Assembly: GCF_019457885.1 (NCBI RefSeq)
Contig: NZ_JAHZST010000011.1
Span: 124,001-188,000, forward strand
Length of the DNA stretch: 64,000 bases
Reading direction: 5' to 3'
Origin: Shewanella nanhaiensis
Lineage (GTDB): Bacteria > Pseudomonadota > Gammaproteobacteria > Enterobacterales > Shewanellaceae
This document shows, in pieces, positions 53,273 through 61,622 of this stretch (positions are counted from its first letter, which is position 1; each line of letters begins with the position of its first letter). Both the position numbers and the translations under genes were made by a program. The notes beneath the pieces were generated by a model. The model searched no databases. It had not been told where the DNA came from and was given only the letters and a program-made list of their open reading frames with translations.

Positions 53273-53854
53273 ATGAGAAGTTTGCATCAAAAAGGCTTCA
53301 CCTTAATGGAAGTGTTATTGGTCATTCTCTTAATGGGATTGGCCGCTTCTGCTGTGACCATGAGTATGAGTGGCGCCGATAAAAAACGTGAGCTGGAGAA
53401 AACGGCTCAGCAGTTTATGGCTGCGACTGAGATGGTGCTGGATGAGACCGTACTCAGTGGACACTTCATTGGCATAGTGATCGAAGATGATAGCTATAAG
53501 TATGTTGTCTATGACGAAGCCAAGTGGAAACCTCTGACACAAGACAGGATCTTAGGTGAGCGGGAGATGGAGCCCGGGGTAAGGATCGATCTGGTACTCG
53601 ATGGTCTGCCCTTAGTGCAAGATGATGAAGAGCAAGATAGCTGGTTTGAGGAGCCTCTGATTGAAAAATCCGAGGAGGATAAGAAGAAGTTTCCTGAGCC
53701 ACAGATCTTACTCTTTCCAAGTGGAGAGATGAGTGCTTTTGAACTGATGTTTGTCAGTGAAGATGAAACAGGCAAAGAGGTTGAGGCGTTAGTGGTTGGT
53801 GATGCATTGGGACGTATGACTCTGGGGAGAGACCATGGTTTCGCTGAGCACTAA
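53273..53854 (+). CDS. gspH: Minor pseudopilin GspH
   Basis: A protein of 193 residues from the ATG at 53273 (an upstream in-frame TTG is unlikely). Prepilin cleavage is at HQKG/FTLMEVLLV. The globular part is acidic and matches the GspH size. It overlaps gspI by 20 bases. Confidence 0.93.
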   Translation: MRSLHQKGFTLMEVLLVILLMGLAASAVTMSMSGADKKRELEKTAQQFMAATEMVLDETVLSGHFIGIVIEDDSYKYVVYDEAKWKPLTQDRILGEREMEPGVRIDLVLDGLPLVQDDEEQDSWFEEPLIEKSEEDKKKFPEPQILLFPSGEMSAFELMFVSEDETGKEVEALVVGDALGRMTLGRDHGFAEH

Positions 53855-54254
53855 TATTCGTTCCTCTATAAGATCTTTTCGCTACAACAAAGCGAAAGGG
53901 ATGACCCTGCTTGAGGTGATTGTGGCACTTGCTGTGTTTTCAATCGCTGCAGTTTCTATCACTAAAAGCTTAGGTGAGCAGATGGCCAATATGCCCATTT
54001 TAGAGCAGCGTACTTACGCTCAATGGGTTGCCGACAATGTGATGGTTGATGCTAGGTTGGAGCCGAAATTCCCCGATCTTGGTAAGAAAGATGGGCAAGC
54101 AGAATTAGCTGGTAAAGAGTGGTACTGGCGCAAAGAGGTGGTGAAGACCACAGACGATAAGTTTCGCATGATCCGAGTCAGTGTCAGTGACGATGAGCGT
54201 TATGAACGTATTGTCGCTCAGGTAAGTAGTTATGTGCTCAACCAAGATAAATAA
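53835..54254 (+). CDS. gspI: Minor pseudopilin GspI
   Basis: A 139-residue pseudopilin with cleavage motif AKG/MTLLEVIVAL, where Met follows the conserved Gly as is usual for GspI. With GspJ and GspK it forms the pseudopilus tip. A 17-residue leader precedes the site. It overlaps gspH and gspJ. Confidence 0.94.
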   Translation: MVSLSTNIRSSIRSFRYNKAKGMTLLEVIVALAVFSIAAVSITKSLGEQMANMPILEQRTYAQWVADNVMVDARLEPKFPDLGKKDGQAELAGKEWYWRKEVVKTTDDKFRMIRVSVSDDERYERIVAQVSSYVLNQDK

Positions 54255-55020
54255 AACGGCAGGTTTTACCCTGCTTGAGATGATCATCGCTATCGCGATC
54301 TTCTCTATGTTGGGCCTTGCTTCTAATGCCGTGCTACAAAATGTGATGCGTAATGATGAAGTGACCAAGGACTTCTCTAATAGGCTTAAGGCGATGCAGC
54401 AAGGGTTTGGCGCTTTAGAGCGAGATTTTGGTCAGATGGTGGCACGCTCTCCTCGTTTACTTGAGGGTGGCCGCGGAACAACGGTTTTTCAAACGGGTTC
54501 AGATATTTTAGATTCTGAATCAGAAGCCTTAGTGTTTTTTCGGATAGGTTGGCTTAACCCAGATGGGATCTTACCACGAGGAAGCATTCAGTCGGTTGCC
54601 TATGTGGTCAGTGAAAATAATCTTGAGCGTTGGTACTACCCCTATCCAGAACCTGAGTTTGGTAGCGATCCGATAAAAACCATAGTGATGCGTGATGTGA
54701 TCTCGGTGGAATACTCCTTTTTTGTCGAAGACAAATGGGAGCGAAAAGTCGATGCAGCCAATTTACCTAAGGCTATCGCTATGGAGATTGAACTTGAGGG
54801 AGTAGGCAAGATCCAGCGTAAGTTTTTACTGCCAGTTGGAGCCAAAGCGGGTTCTGGCGATGACAATGGCAATAACAACGGCGGTGGTAGCAATAACGGC
54901 GGTAATAACAACGGCGGTAATAACAGCGGTGGTGGTAGCAATAACGGCGGCGGTAGTAATAACGGCGGTGGAAGCAGCGGCGGAGAAGATGAGAATGGCC
55001 GTGAAAAGGGGAATGGCTAA
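54232..55020 (+). CDS. gspJ: Minor pseudopilin GspJ with Gly/Asn-rich tail
   Basis: A 262-residue tip pseudopilin. Cleavage site is TAG/FTLLEMIIAI and the core with WYYPYPEPEF and VEYSFF matches GspJ. From about residue 207 it carries a low-complexity tail of some 56 residues made of Gly, Asn and Ser blocks ending in an acidic/basic EDENGREKGNG. Other GspJ proteins lack such a long repeat. The DNA is an in-frame tandem array of AAC/GGC/GGT codons, so its length may vary between strains. The stop overlaps the gspK start by one base. Confidence 0.93.
   Translation: MCSTKINKTAGFTLLEMIIAIAIFSMLGLASNAVLQNVMRNDEVTKDFSNRLKAMQQGFGALERDFGQMVARSPRLLEGGRGTTVFQTGSDILDSESEALVFFRIGWLNPDGILPRGSIQSVAYVVSENNLERWYYPYPEPEFGSDPIKTIVMRDVISVEYSFFVEDKWERKVDAANLPKAIAMEIELEGVGKIQRKFLLPVGAKAGSGDDNGNNNGGGSNNGGNNNGGNNSGGGSNNGGGSNNGGGSSGGEDENGREKGNG
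54864..54990 (+). repeat. In-frame trinucleotide-rich tandem array in gspJ
   Basis: About 127 bases of degenerate GGCGGT/AATAAC units coding for Gly-Asn. It is prone to slippage and would change tail length in steps of three bases without a frameshift. Confidence 0.75.
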
Positions 55021-56021
55021 TGGGTAAGCTACCCCGTAAGCAGCGGGGCGTCGCGCTGATTGTGGTGCTGCTTATTGTGGCTCTGGTGGCGGTTATCGCA
55101 ACCAATATTAATAGCCGTAACCACCTCTCTATGCGCCGTACATTAAATTTGGCTCAATACGATCAAGCTTATTGGTATGCACTCTCAGCTGAAGAGTTGA
55201 CCAAAAAGGTACTAAAGCAAGATCTGGAAGACGCTGAGGGCAGAGTGCACCGCCAACAATACTGGGCTCAAGCAGATGTTGTTTTTCCTGCTGAGCATGG
55301 TGAGATTGGCGGTAAGATCAGTGATATGCGCGCTTGTTTTAACTTAAACTCTCTGTCTATCGACACTAAAGGTCAGCTAGATGGCAATGGTCAGCCTAAA
55401 TTACCACTGGCGGCGATTCAGTATCAGGGCTTATTAATGGCCTTAGGTATGGACGAGTTTTCAGCCGAGCGGTTGACCCATACCCTAAAAGATTATCTCG
55501 ATGAGGATACGACCGCGAGTCCTTTCGGTGCTGAAGATGCCGAATATGAGTCTCGAAATGTCCCCTATCGTGCTGCAAATACCTTGATGAGTCACCGCAG
55601 TGAGTTAAGAGCGGTTATGGGGTATTCTCAGGACATCTACCTTAAATTATTGCCCTACATCTGCGTGATACCGGGTAACACACAGCAGTTGTTGAACGTG
55701 AATACGATTGAGGTAGAGCAAGCTGCACTGTTAGCTGGCATGTTTGATGACAAAATGTCGGTCAGTGAAGCGGAAAGTATTATTAACCAGCGTCCTGGCG
55801 ATGGTTTTGAAAAAATTGAAGACTTTAAAGAGAACTCATCGGTTGCTGGATTATTAGCTGCTGATGCAGCGTTATCATCGAGCTTTGTGGTTGATAGTAA
55901 ATATTTCCGCCTTGAAGCGGGAGCAAAGGTCGATACGGCTACGTTCCGTTTAGAGAGTATCATCAAGACAGACGGCTCGAGTTTCGAGATATTAACCCGA
56001 CAGTTTGGTGGACAGAAATAG
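55020..56021 (+). CDS. gspK: Minor pseudopilin GspK
   Basis: A 333-residue protein, the largest tip pseudopilin. The prepilin site is KQRG/VALIVVLLIVAL without Glu5, as is typical for GspK. The rest contains the MRACFNLNSL Ca-binding region and a SAM-like helical insert. It is coupled to gspJ by a TAATG overlap. Confidence 0.95.
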   Translation: MGKLPRKQRGVALIVVLLIVALVAVIATNINSRNHLSMRRTLNLAQYDQAYWYALSAEELTKKVLKQDLEDAEGRVHRQQYWAQADVVFPAEHGEIGGKISDMRACFNLNSLSIDTKGQLDGNGQPKLPLAAIQYQGLLMALGMDEFSAERLTHTLKDYLDEDTTASPFGAEDAEYESRNVPYRAANTLMSHRSELRAVMGYSQDIYLKLLPYICVIPGNTQQLLNVNTIEVEQAALLAGMFDDKMSVSEAESIINQRPGDGFEKIEDFKENSSVAGLLAADAALSSSFVVDSKYFRLEAGAKVDTATFRLESIIKTDGSSFEILTRQFGGQK

Positions 56022-56104
56022 CATATTGCTGGTTGTATACTTTTTGAGTCACAGAATAAAAATAATGAGTTCTTATCGCCCTAGCGCCATAAGATAGGTG
56101 GAGA

Positions 56105-57304
56105 ATGAATGTGAGTGAAAGATTATTTATTCGCTTAGGAACAAGTTCAGATCAAGCATGCTCTTGGTTGGTTTGGTCCGAGCAGGAGCAGGAGATCATC
56201 GCTTCAGGTGAGCTAAAAGATGCAAGTGCATTAAGTAGCTTAACCGAGCGTGCCGGTAACCGTCCTGTGGACGTGTTGGTGCCATCATCTGCGATCACAT
56301 TGACCTCTGTGGAGTTGCCTGAAAAAGGGCAACGTCAAGCCATTCAAGCGCTTCCTTTTATGTTAGAGGAGTCACTAGCTGAAAACGTCGATGAGCTTCA
56401 TTTTGTTCCCGGTCCACGTACCGATGGCGAGCTGAGTGTTGCCGTTGTTGCACATCAGCAGATGCAGGATTGGTTAAGCTGGTTACATGAGGCAGGGCTT
56501 AAAGTTAAGAATGTTGTGCCTGATTGCTTAGCTCTCCCCCTCGATGAGTGCCAGTGGGCAGCGATTAAATTTAACCAAGAGTATCTGGTTAGAACCGGTG
56601 AAGGTTCTGGCGTGAGTTTGACTCAAGACTGGTTAGATACGTTATTGCCTAGATTGTTACCAGAAGGGCAAGAGACACCAGTGACCGTTGCAGGACACAG
56701 TGAACTGGCCTTTGCTGGTGCAGACATCAAGCCTCAAGCCCTTGAACTGCCGATGTTAGTACTGGCTAAAGGGATACTTTCAGCTCCCCTAAATCTGTTA
56801 TCTGGTGTTTATACCCCTAAGCGTGAATACGGTAAAAATTTACTACTTTGGCGTAATGTCGCCATTGTGATTGCTGTTGCCTTAGTACTTGGTTTGGTTA
56901 ATAAAGGGCTCAATATTCATCAAATGAATACAGAGCAGGCGAGACTGAAAGCGGAAAGTGAAGCTATCTATAAGCGAGCGGTGCCGGGCAGTTCGAGAAT
57001 TGTAAACCTGAGATCTCAGATGGAGAAACAGCTGAGAAGTATGCAGGGAGGCAGTGGTGGCAGTGAGTTTTTCACTATGCTTCAAGGCTTAGAGCCCGCC
57101 TTTACTCAAGTGCCAGAGCTAAAGCCTACTACCTTGCGTTTCGACAGTGTCCGCAATGAGCTGAGAATGCAGGTGATCGCTAAGAGTTATGCCCAGGTTG
57201 AGCAGTTTAAGACGATAGTGTCAGCCTCCTATCAGCTTGATTCAGGGGCAATGAACAGTGGTGAAGACTCAGTGACCAGCACTTTAACGCTGAGGAGCAA
57301 ATAA
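56105..57304 (+). CDS. gspL: Type II secretion GspL
   Basis: A 399-residue bitopic inner-membrane protein: a cytosolic actin-like domain (about 1-245) that binds GspE, one TM segment (about 252-268, NVAIVIAVALVLGLV), and a periplasmic ferredoxin-like domain. It forms the platform with GspM and GspF. Confidence 0.95.
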   Translation: MNVSERLFIRLGTSSDQACSWLVWSEQEQEIIASGELKDASALSSLTERAGNRPVDVLVPSSAITLTSVELPEKGQRQAIQALPFMLEESLAENVDELHFVPGPRTDGELSVAVVAHQQMQDWLSWLHEAGLKVKNVVPDCLALPLDECQWAAIKFNQEYLVRTGEGSGVSLTQDWLDTLLPRLLPEGQETPVTVAGHSELAFAGADIKPQALELPMLVLAKGILSAPLNLLSGVYTPKREYGKNLLLWRNVAIVIAVALVLGLVNKGLNIHQMNTEQARLKAESEAIYKRAVPGSSRIVNLRSQMEKQLRSMQGGSGGSEFFTMLQGLEPAFTQVPELKPTTLRFDSVRNELRMQVIAKSYAQVEQFKTIVSASYQLDSGAMNSGEDSVTSTLTLRSK

Positions 57305-57305
57305 G

Positions 57306-57782
57306 ATGGATAATCTAAAAGCTTGGTGGAATGGTTTAGAGCTACGTGAACAACAACTCGTTGGTACATGTGGTGTGTTTCTCGTTGTAGGGATTCTCTA
57401 TTGGGGGATCTGGACACCGATCGCCAATGCAGAGCTCGATGCTGAACGTGGCCTACAGGCGCAGCAGAACACCTTAAATTATGTCAAGCAGACAGCGAAT
57501 AAGATTGCTGGTTTAAAAGAGAGTGGCAATAAAACCAGCTTCAGAGGCAGTTTGAGTGCAGCCGTGAATCAGAGTGCAGGTACCTATGGCCTTGAGATCA
57601 CACGTATGCAGCCTCAAGGAAATAAGATACAGATCTGGATGGATGATGTACCATTTGATGCCTTGTTGGCTTATCTGAATGATCTGGTGCAGGGAAAAGG
57701 TTTGTCTCTTGATAGTATTGACCTTGCTGAGTCGGATCTACCTGGCTTAGTGAAGGTTCGCCGAATCCAGCTTTCACAATAA
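57306..57782 (+). CDS. gspM: Type II secretion GspM
   Basis: A 158-residue protein with a short cytosolic end (LKAWWNGLELREQQLV), one TM segment (about 22-38) and a periplasmic ferredoxin-like domain. It starts one base after the gspL stop and pairs with GspL in the platform. Confidence 0.95.
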   Translation: MDNLKAWWNGLELREQQLVGTCGVFLVVGILYWGIWTPIANAELDAERGLQAQQNTLNYVKQTANKIAGLKESGNKTSFRGSLSAAVNQSAGTYGLEITRMQPQGNKIQIWMDDVPFDALLAYLNDLVQGKGLSLDSIDLAESDLPGLVKVRRIQLSQ

Positions 57783-57812
57783 AGAGCTGATGGTTTTTAT
57801 TAAGGTGTAGTA

Positions 57813-58571
57813 GTGAATTTAACGAAAAAGATTATTTTGGGTGTGGTGATCTACTTAGGGTTTATCATCGCACTGTTTCCGGCCAGTGTTGCCGTAAAAC
57901 TGGCCCCATTGCCAAATAATATCAGTGTGTCTGGTGTTTCAGGAACGATCTGGTCAGGAAAAATTGAAACCTTGAGCATCCAGAGACGACAGCTTGAGCT
58001 GGTTCAGTGGCAGTTAAGCCCTTGGGGACTCCTTTTAGGTAAGGCGAATTTAGATCTGGTTATCGGTAATCGTGGAACGGCGGTTAATGGCAAGGGGTTA
58101 GTGTCGCTCTCTGGCTCAGGTATTGATGCCGAGGGGTTAAGGTTTGAGGCGCCAAGCAGCTTTCTGCTAGGCAATACCCGTTTACCGTTTCGCACTGAAG
58201 TCAGCGGTGAGATAAGCCTGTTTGTGGATACGCTTCAGCAAGGTATTCCCTTGTGTGAGCAGCTAAATGGCAAGCTTTTTCTTAATACTGTTCAGGTCAA
58301 AAATCAGTTTGGCAATTATCCACTAGGCGATATTGAGCTTGGACTGAGCTGTGAAGATGGTAACGTCAAAGTACGCTCCGATGAGCAGATGAATCAACTT
58401 GGCTTTGATGGCACTGTGTTAGTAAAAGCCGAGAAGATGGTTCAGGTAAGCGCCAAGATTAAAGAGACCGCTTCACAACCAGCGGATCTGAAGAAAGCAT
58501 TAGCCTTCTTGGGTAAGAAAGATAGCCAAGGTTATTATCCGATTAGTTATCAAGGACGTTTACCCCTTTAA
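57813..58571 (+). CDS. gspN: Type II secretion GspN
   Basis: A 252-residue protein from a GTG start with an N-terminal TM/signal segment (IILGVVIYLGFIIALFPA) and a beta-rich periplasmic part with two cysteines. GspN is the last and dispensable gene of many gsp operons and its role is not settled. Confidence 0.92.
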   Translation: MNLTKKIILGVVIYLGFIIALFPASVAVKLAPLPNNISVSGVSGTIWSGKIETLSIQRRQLELVQWQLSPWGLLLGKANLDLVIGNRGTAVNGKGLVSLSGSGIDAEGLRFEAPSSFLLGNTRLPFRTEVSGEISLFVDTLQQGIPLCEQLNGKLFLNTVQVKNQFGNYPLGDIELGLSCEDGNVKVRSDEQMNQLGFDGTVLVKAEKMVQVSAKIKETASQPADLKKALAFLGKKDSQGYYPISYQGRLPL

Positions 58572-58595
58572 TGCAAGAAAGGGGTTTTGCTTGTT

Positions 58596-58866
58596 TATAC
58601 CAATCGGTATAAAGATTTGATCGCTCAGCGAGAGTTTAGCGGTTCTGGGGCAAGGCAACGAGTGCAGAGCATAGTTATTCTACGGTTAAGCTCGTTAACG
58701 CAGTATCAGAACCGATAAAACTCGCCTGTAAGGAGTATTTTTGGCTGCCTACTTCTGTGTTGAATGAACTCACAAGGGAATAACCATTCTGTCATTCATT
58801 CGCCTTGAATTAGCTTGCCAAAAAGCACTCTGAGTAGATGAACTTCTTATACTGATTGGTATTAGT
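58596..58866. repeat. MITE-like element with TATACCAATCGGTATA ends
   Basis: The left end TTATACCAATCGGTATAAAG and the inverse of the right end share ATACCAATC-GTATAAG, giving terminal inverted repeats about 270 bases apart. Inside, GAGAGTTTAGCGGTTCTG pairs with CAGAACCGATAAAACTC to form a long imperfect palindrome. No transposase is encoded, as expected of a non-autonomous element. Confidence 0.7.
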
Positions 58867-58976
58867 TAGCTGACTTGCCTGATAGCAAGTTTGAAGTATC
58901 TTTTGGGGTTAGTTTTACTGGTTCCATTGGGCTGGTTTGGTATTTGACTTATTTGCTGAATACCATAGCTTCATTG

Positions 58977-59150
58977 GTATTTATTGCTTGCAGCAGGCCG
59001 ATGTGTAAACACTTCTGTGACACAGCACAAGTATATCTGACCTCCAAGGATGGAGGAAATGCAGAAAAAATGTCTGGAACATTTTCTGCCCTGTGGGCTC
59101 TACGACTTCAAACAACGTCCATGTTTACCGGCCAGTTCGATATCCCTATT
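58977..59150 (-). repeat. Dispersed extragenic repeat, inverted copy 4 with an internal insert
   Basis: On the minus strand this aligns to the copy at 34480-34615. The terminal 22 bases (58977-58998) are an exact inverse match, then ATGTG, ACTTC-GTGA, CAAGTA and TCTACGA follow in order. It carries extra hairpins (CCTCCAAGGATGGAGG, and a GCAGAAAA/TTTTCTGC stem) between the two parts. Confidence 0.65.
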
Positions 59151-59351
59151 TCTCGCTCAAAGAGTTCCACTTCGTGTAACTTCGCCCTGCTGTCGAAGGT
59201 CACAGCCGCGTTCACACCTGACTAAGGCTTCAACATAAGTATCTCTTCGATTTAAGTTCAGTCTTGTAGCTCATTTTTGGACAAAAGTTCATTAGAGGTA
59301 AAGCTCTTAAGGTGATGAGTATCATTAGGGAAGTATGGCAATCGGGTATAC

Positions 59352-59421
59352 GGTAACGCCTGCCGTAGCCGCCGCAAAAAATGGCGCTTGTTTTGCGGTC
59401 GGTTGCCAGCACTTGTTATGT
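59352..59421 (-). repeat. attC-like integron recombination site
   Basis: On the minus strand it begins ACATAACAAGTGC, has a central imperfect stem-loop (CCGACCGCAAAA with TTTTTTGCGGCGG), and ends GGCAGGCGTTACC. Length (about 70 bases) and the end pattern TAACAA...GGCGTTA follow known attC sites. It stands 24 bases beyond the stop of the 222-aa gene, the normal place for attC. The 7-base inverse core GTTATGT recurs 24 bases before that gene's start (60136-60142). Confidence 0.6.
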
Positions 59422-59444
59422 CATATTTTTTGTTTCTTTCGGGA

Positions 59445-60113
59445 CTACTCGCCTTTATCAATAGCCTGTTGGTAAGGACTATCCTCAACTTTAACCCGTA
59501 TTTCGTAAACCTTCTCAATCATTTTAGGATTATGTTTTAAAGCTTGATGTATTGAACCTAAAATAGTACGAGTAGGATCAATCATAGGATAGTTTTCAAG
59601 CAAAAGTTCTTTGGCTTCCTGAAAGGCTCTAATTATATGTCTCTTTAGATATATGAGATGCTCTCCAAATGCAAATGTTTGATCATCTTCATATTTAGAC
59701 TGCATTTCTTTAAACAAGCCTCTTTTCCCAAATTGTCTATTGAAAAATATCCCAGCGCCTTTCCGTTCTTTATTAGGTCCTTTAGTTCTACCACGATGAA
59801 TTCTGTTATCTTCATTAATATGGCATACAGCATGCCTTACAAAATTAATTAGATCAGTTACATCCTTAACTCGTTTTTTAGAACGTTCTTGCAATTCAGT
59901 TGTAACTAGAAGGTCATCAGTAAAATCAATTCTCTTGCAATAGTATTGAACCTTAGACATTAAATCATCCAAGCATATAATCAAGTCTATGAATGCAGAC
60001 CTCACCAATGGGTGTCTATGATTTCTCTCCTCAAAAATATCTGTATTGAGGATTTGTTCAATTCGATTTAAGTCTTCAATAATCTGTAATTTATCTTCAG
60101 CACTTAATTCCAT
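59445..60113 (-). CDS. Protein of unknown function with HEPN-like RHxxxH motif, in a probable integron cassette
   Basis: A 222-residue, mostly helical, basic protein. I do not recognise its family. Arg93-His94 to His98 (VRHAVCHINED) fits the RX4-6H motif, with a polar residue after Arg, that marks active HEPN ribonucleases; this is inference from a short motif. Codon use is AT-rich compared with the gsp genes, which suggests transfer. An attC-like site follows the stop and a matching core precedes the start, so the gene looks like a single integron cassette away from any integrase in this window. Cassettes often carry toxins or defence genes. Confidence 0.65.
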   Translation of the reverse strand: MELSAEDKLQIIEDLNRIEQILNTDIFEERNHRHPLVRSAFIDLIICLDDLMSKVQYYCKRIDFTDDLLVTTELQERSKKRVKDVTDLINFVRHAVCHINEDNRIHRGRTKGPNKERKGAGIFFNRQFGKRGLFKEMQSKYEDDQTFAFGEHLIYLKRHIIRAFQEAKELLLENYPMIDPTRTILGSIHQALKHNPKMIEKVYEIRVKVEDSPYQQAIDKGE

Positions 60114-60782
60114 GTGAACCTCGATGATTCAAAAGACATAACAGTATATTAGCCTGAATTTCGAATAAGAACGGTCTTAATAAGAACAGGTTGCCAGTAC
60201 TTTAATCATTCAAGATTAATAGAAAACCAGTGTCTCAACAATGAGTTAAAACATAGAAAGAGCTCAATCCTAGTTTCTTTGCATGAGTGGAGCAAAGAAC
60301 CCCCATGATTGCATAAAGTGCAATGTTCATGCAGAAAGAAACGTCACTTGGCCCCAGCCCGCATGATAATTAGGGCTCAGGTTTTGTTTGTTGCACTTCA
60401 CATTAGTTAGTTATTGCAAAAGTTGATAAACAGAATGTAAATAAACTTCTTCGCTAGCTAATGTTGGACATAGACGAGTGGCAAAACTAAGCCAAATCGA
60501 AGAGATTCATGAAGTTAGTGTAGATTCGGCTGCGAGCTTCGATTTCAAGGATGAAATCGCAGAGCGTATAGGGATATATTTACAGCTTCTCGTAGAAGTA
60601 TCTGCACATAAGCACGCTGCAAGCGATAGGTACCAATTGTAGGTATGACCTTCAATAACCCAACTTAATACAAACTCAACTAAAAGCTATCAAGCTAGAT
60701 CCTACTATTACCAGCAAGAGGGAGTTTGGGGTGACGGCTAACGGATAAAAATGTCATTGGCGTTCATTCGAACGCCAAAAAC
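60114..60782. other. Intergenic region with cassette boundary and extragenic repeat
   Basis: About 670 bases. The possible cassette boundary core is at 60136-60142; the dispersed repeat copy 3 is at 60500-60635. The remainder shows no supported ORF or RNA gene. Confidence 0.55.
60500..60635 (+). repeat. Dispersed extragenic repeat, copy 3
   Basis: Aligns with 34480-34615 over its whole length: GTGTAGAT, GAGCTTCGAT, a hairpin around TTTCAAGGATGAAA, AGAG, AGGGAT, CTCGTAGAAGTATCTGCACAT, GCTGCAAGC. The stem sequence differs but stays paired, which suggests the hairpin is maintained. Confidence 0.75.
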
Positions 60783-61448
60783 TTATTTTGCTAACAGGTC
60801 ATCCAGCAGAAGGTGATAATCCCCAATAGCGGGAAAGTCGCTAAATACTTTATGGGGTTTCTGGCTGTCTGGGTTAGTGATCCCGAGTTGATGGCCAACA
60901 CCTGCATCTCTGGACGCTTGTAAAATCACTTCGCTGTCGTCGATAAATAGGCAACGTGATGGGTCTAAGGAGAACTGCATAAAGAGGTGCTGCCAGAAGT
61001 GTGGATGCTCCTTGGGGTATCCGGTTTCATGGCTTGAAAGCAGCTGATCTAGCCCAAGTGCTAGGTCTGTATGTTCGAGCTTTAAGGCTAGGCTGTTGGG
61101 GTGGGCATTGGTGACTAAGATGCGGGATTTATTCTGTGTACCAAGGGCCTTAAGAAAGGGCATGCTGTCCTGCCTTAGCTGAATTCTGTCCACTAAGGTT
61201 TTATGTAGATTTAAGATATCTAGCTGTAGCTCCTCCTGCCAGTAGTCGAGGCAATACCACTCTAAGGTGCCAAATACTTTTCCGTAGGCGGCTTCAACTA
61301 GCTTGATGGCTTCTTCAGTGTCGATACCTCTTTGCCGGCTGAGCTCCTGTGGTACCAAATTTAACCAGAAGTGGTTATCGAAATGAAGGTCGAGTAGGGT
61401 GCCGTCCATATCGAGTAAGACTGTATCTATCTCATTCCAGGGAAACAT
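60783..61448 (-). CDS. yrfG: GMP/IMP nucleotidase YrfG (HAD family)
   Basis: A 221-residue HAD-superfamily phosphatase very like enterobacterial YrfG: LLDMDGTLLDLHFDN with nucleophile Asp and acid Asp, NWYCLDYW-like EWYCLDYW, ILVTNAHPNSLALKLEHT, and FIDDSEVILQA. It should dephosphorylate purine nucleoside 5'-monophosphates. In E. coli yrfG lies between nudE/igaA and hslR; here it is divergent from nudE and separated from hslR by the gsp operon. Confidence 0.95.
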   Translation of the reverse strand: MFPWNEIDTVLLDMDGTLLDLHFDNHFWLNLVPQELSRQRGIDTEEAIKLVEAAYGKVFGTLEWYCLDYWQEELQLDILNLHKTLVDRIQLRQDSMPFLKALGTQNKSRILVTNAHPNSLALKLEHTDLALGLDQLLSSHETGYPKEHPHFWQHLFMQFSLDPSRCLFIDDSEVILQASRDAGVGHQLGITNPDSQKPHKVFSDFPAIGDYHLLLDDLLAK

Positions 61449-61622
61449 ATGACGAGTTCAAATCCTTTTCTTGTGGGGTTATTTGAGTTTGTCATCAGCA
61501 GCTGTTGAAACGCATGCAGTGAACATCTCTTTTATTATCTTAATTCAATTTGCGTTCTTTGAAGAAATTTGAGTATATGTAGTAAGATTATACTGAAATA
61601 TCAATTTTAGTCAGGGACTTTC

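Larger units (their letters stand above)
58572..59444. other. Gene-poor region made of several repeat elements
   Basis: About 870 bases downstream of gspN holding a MITE-like palindromic element (58596-58866), an inverted copy of the dispersed repeat (58977-59150) and an attC-like site (59352-59421). A 116-codon ORF in this stretch runs over both repeat elements and is not believed. Confidence 0.65.

Noticed and set aside
54642..54941. Pro/Leu-rich ORF opposite gspJ
   Set aside because: It is the antisense reading of the Gly/Asn codon array in gspJ and has no independent support.
58875..59225. 116-codon plus-strand ORF
   Set aside because: It runs across the inverted dispersed repeat and its hairpins, has no ribosome-binding site or recognisable domain, and its composition does not look like protein.
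59340..59421. Simple Rho-independent terminator for the 222-aa gene
   Set aside because: The stem-loop could stop transcription, but its T-run is in the loop rather than after the stem, and the TAACAA/GGCGTTA ends with the matching upstream core fit attC better.
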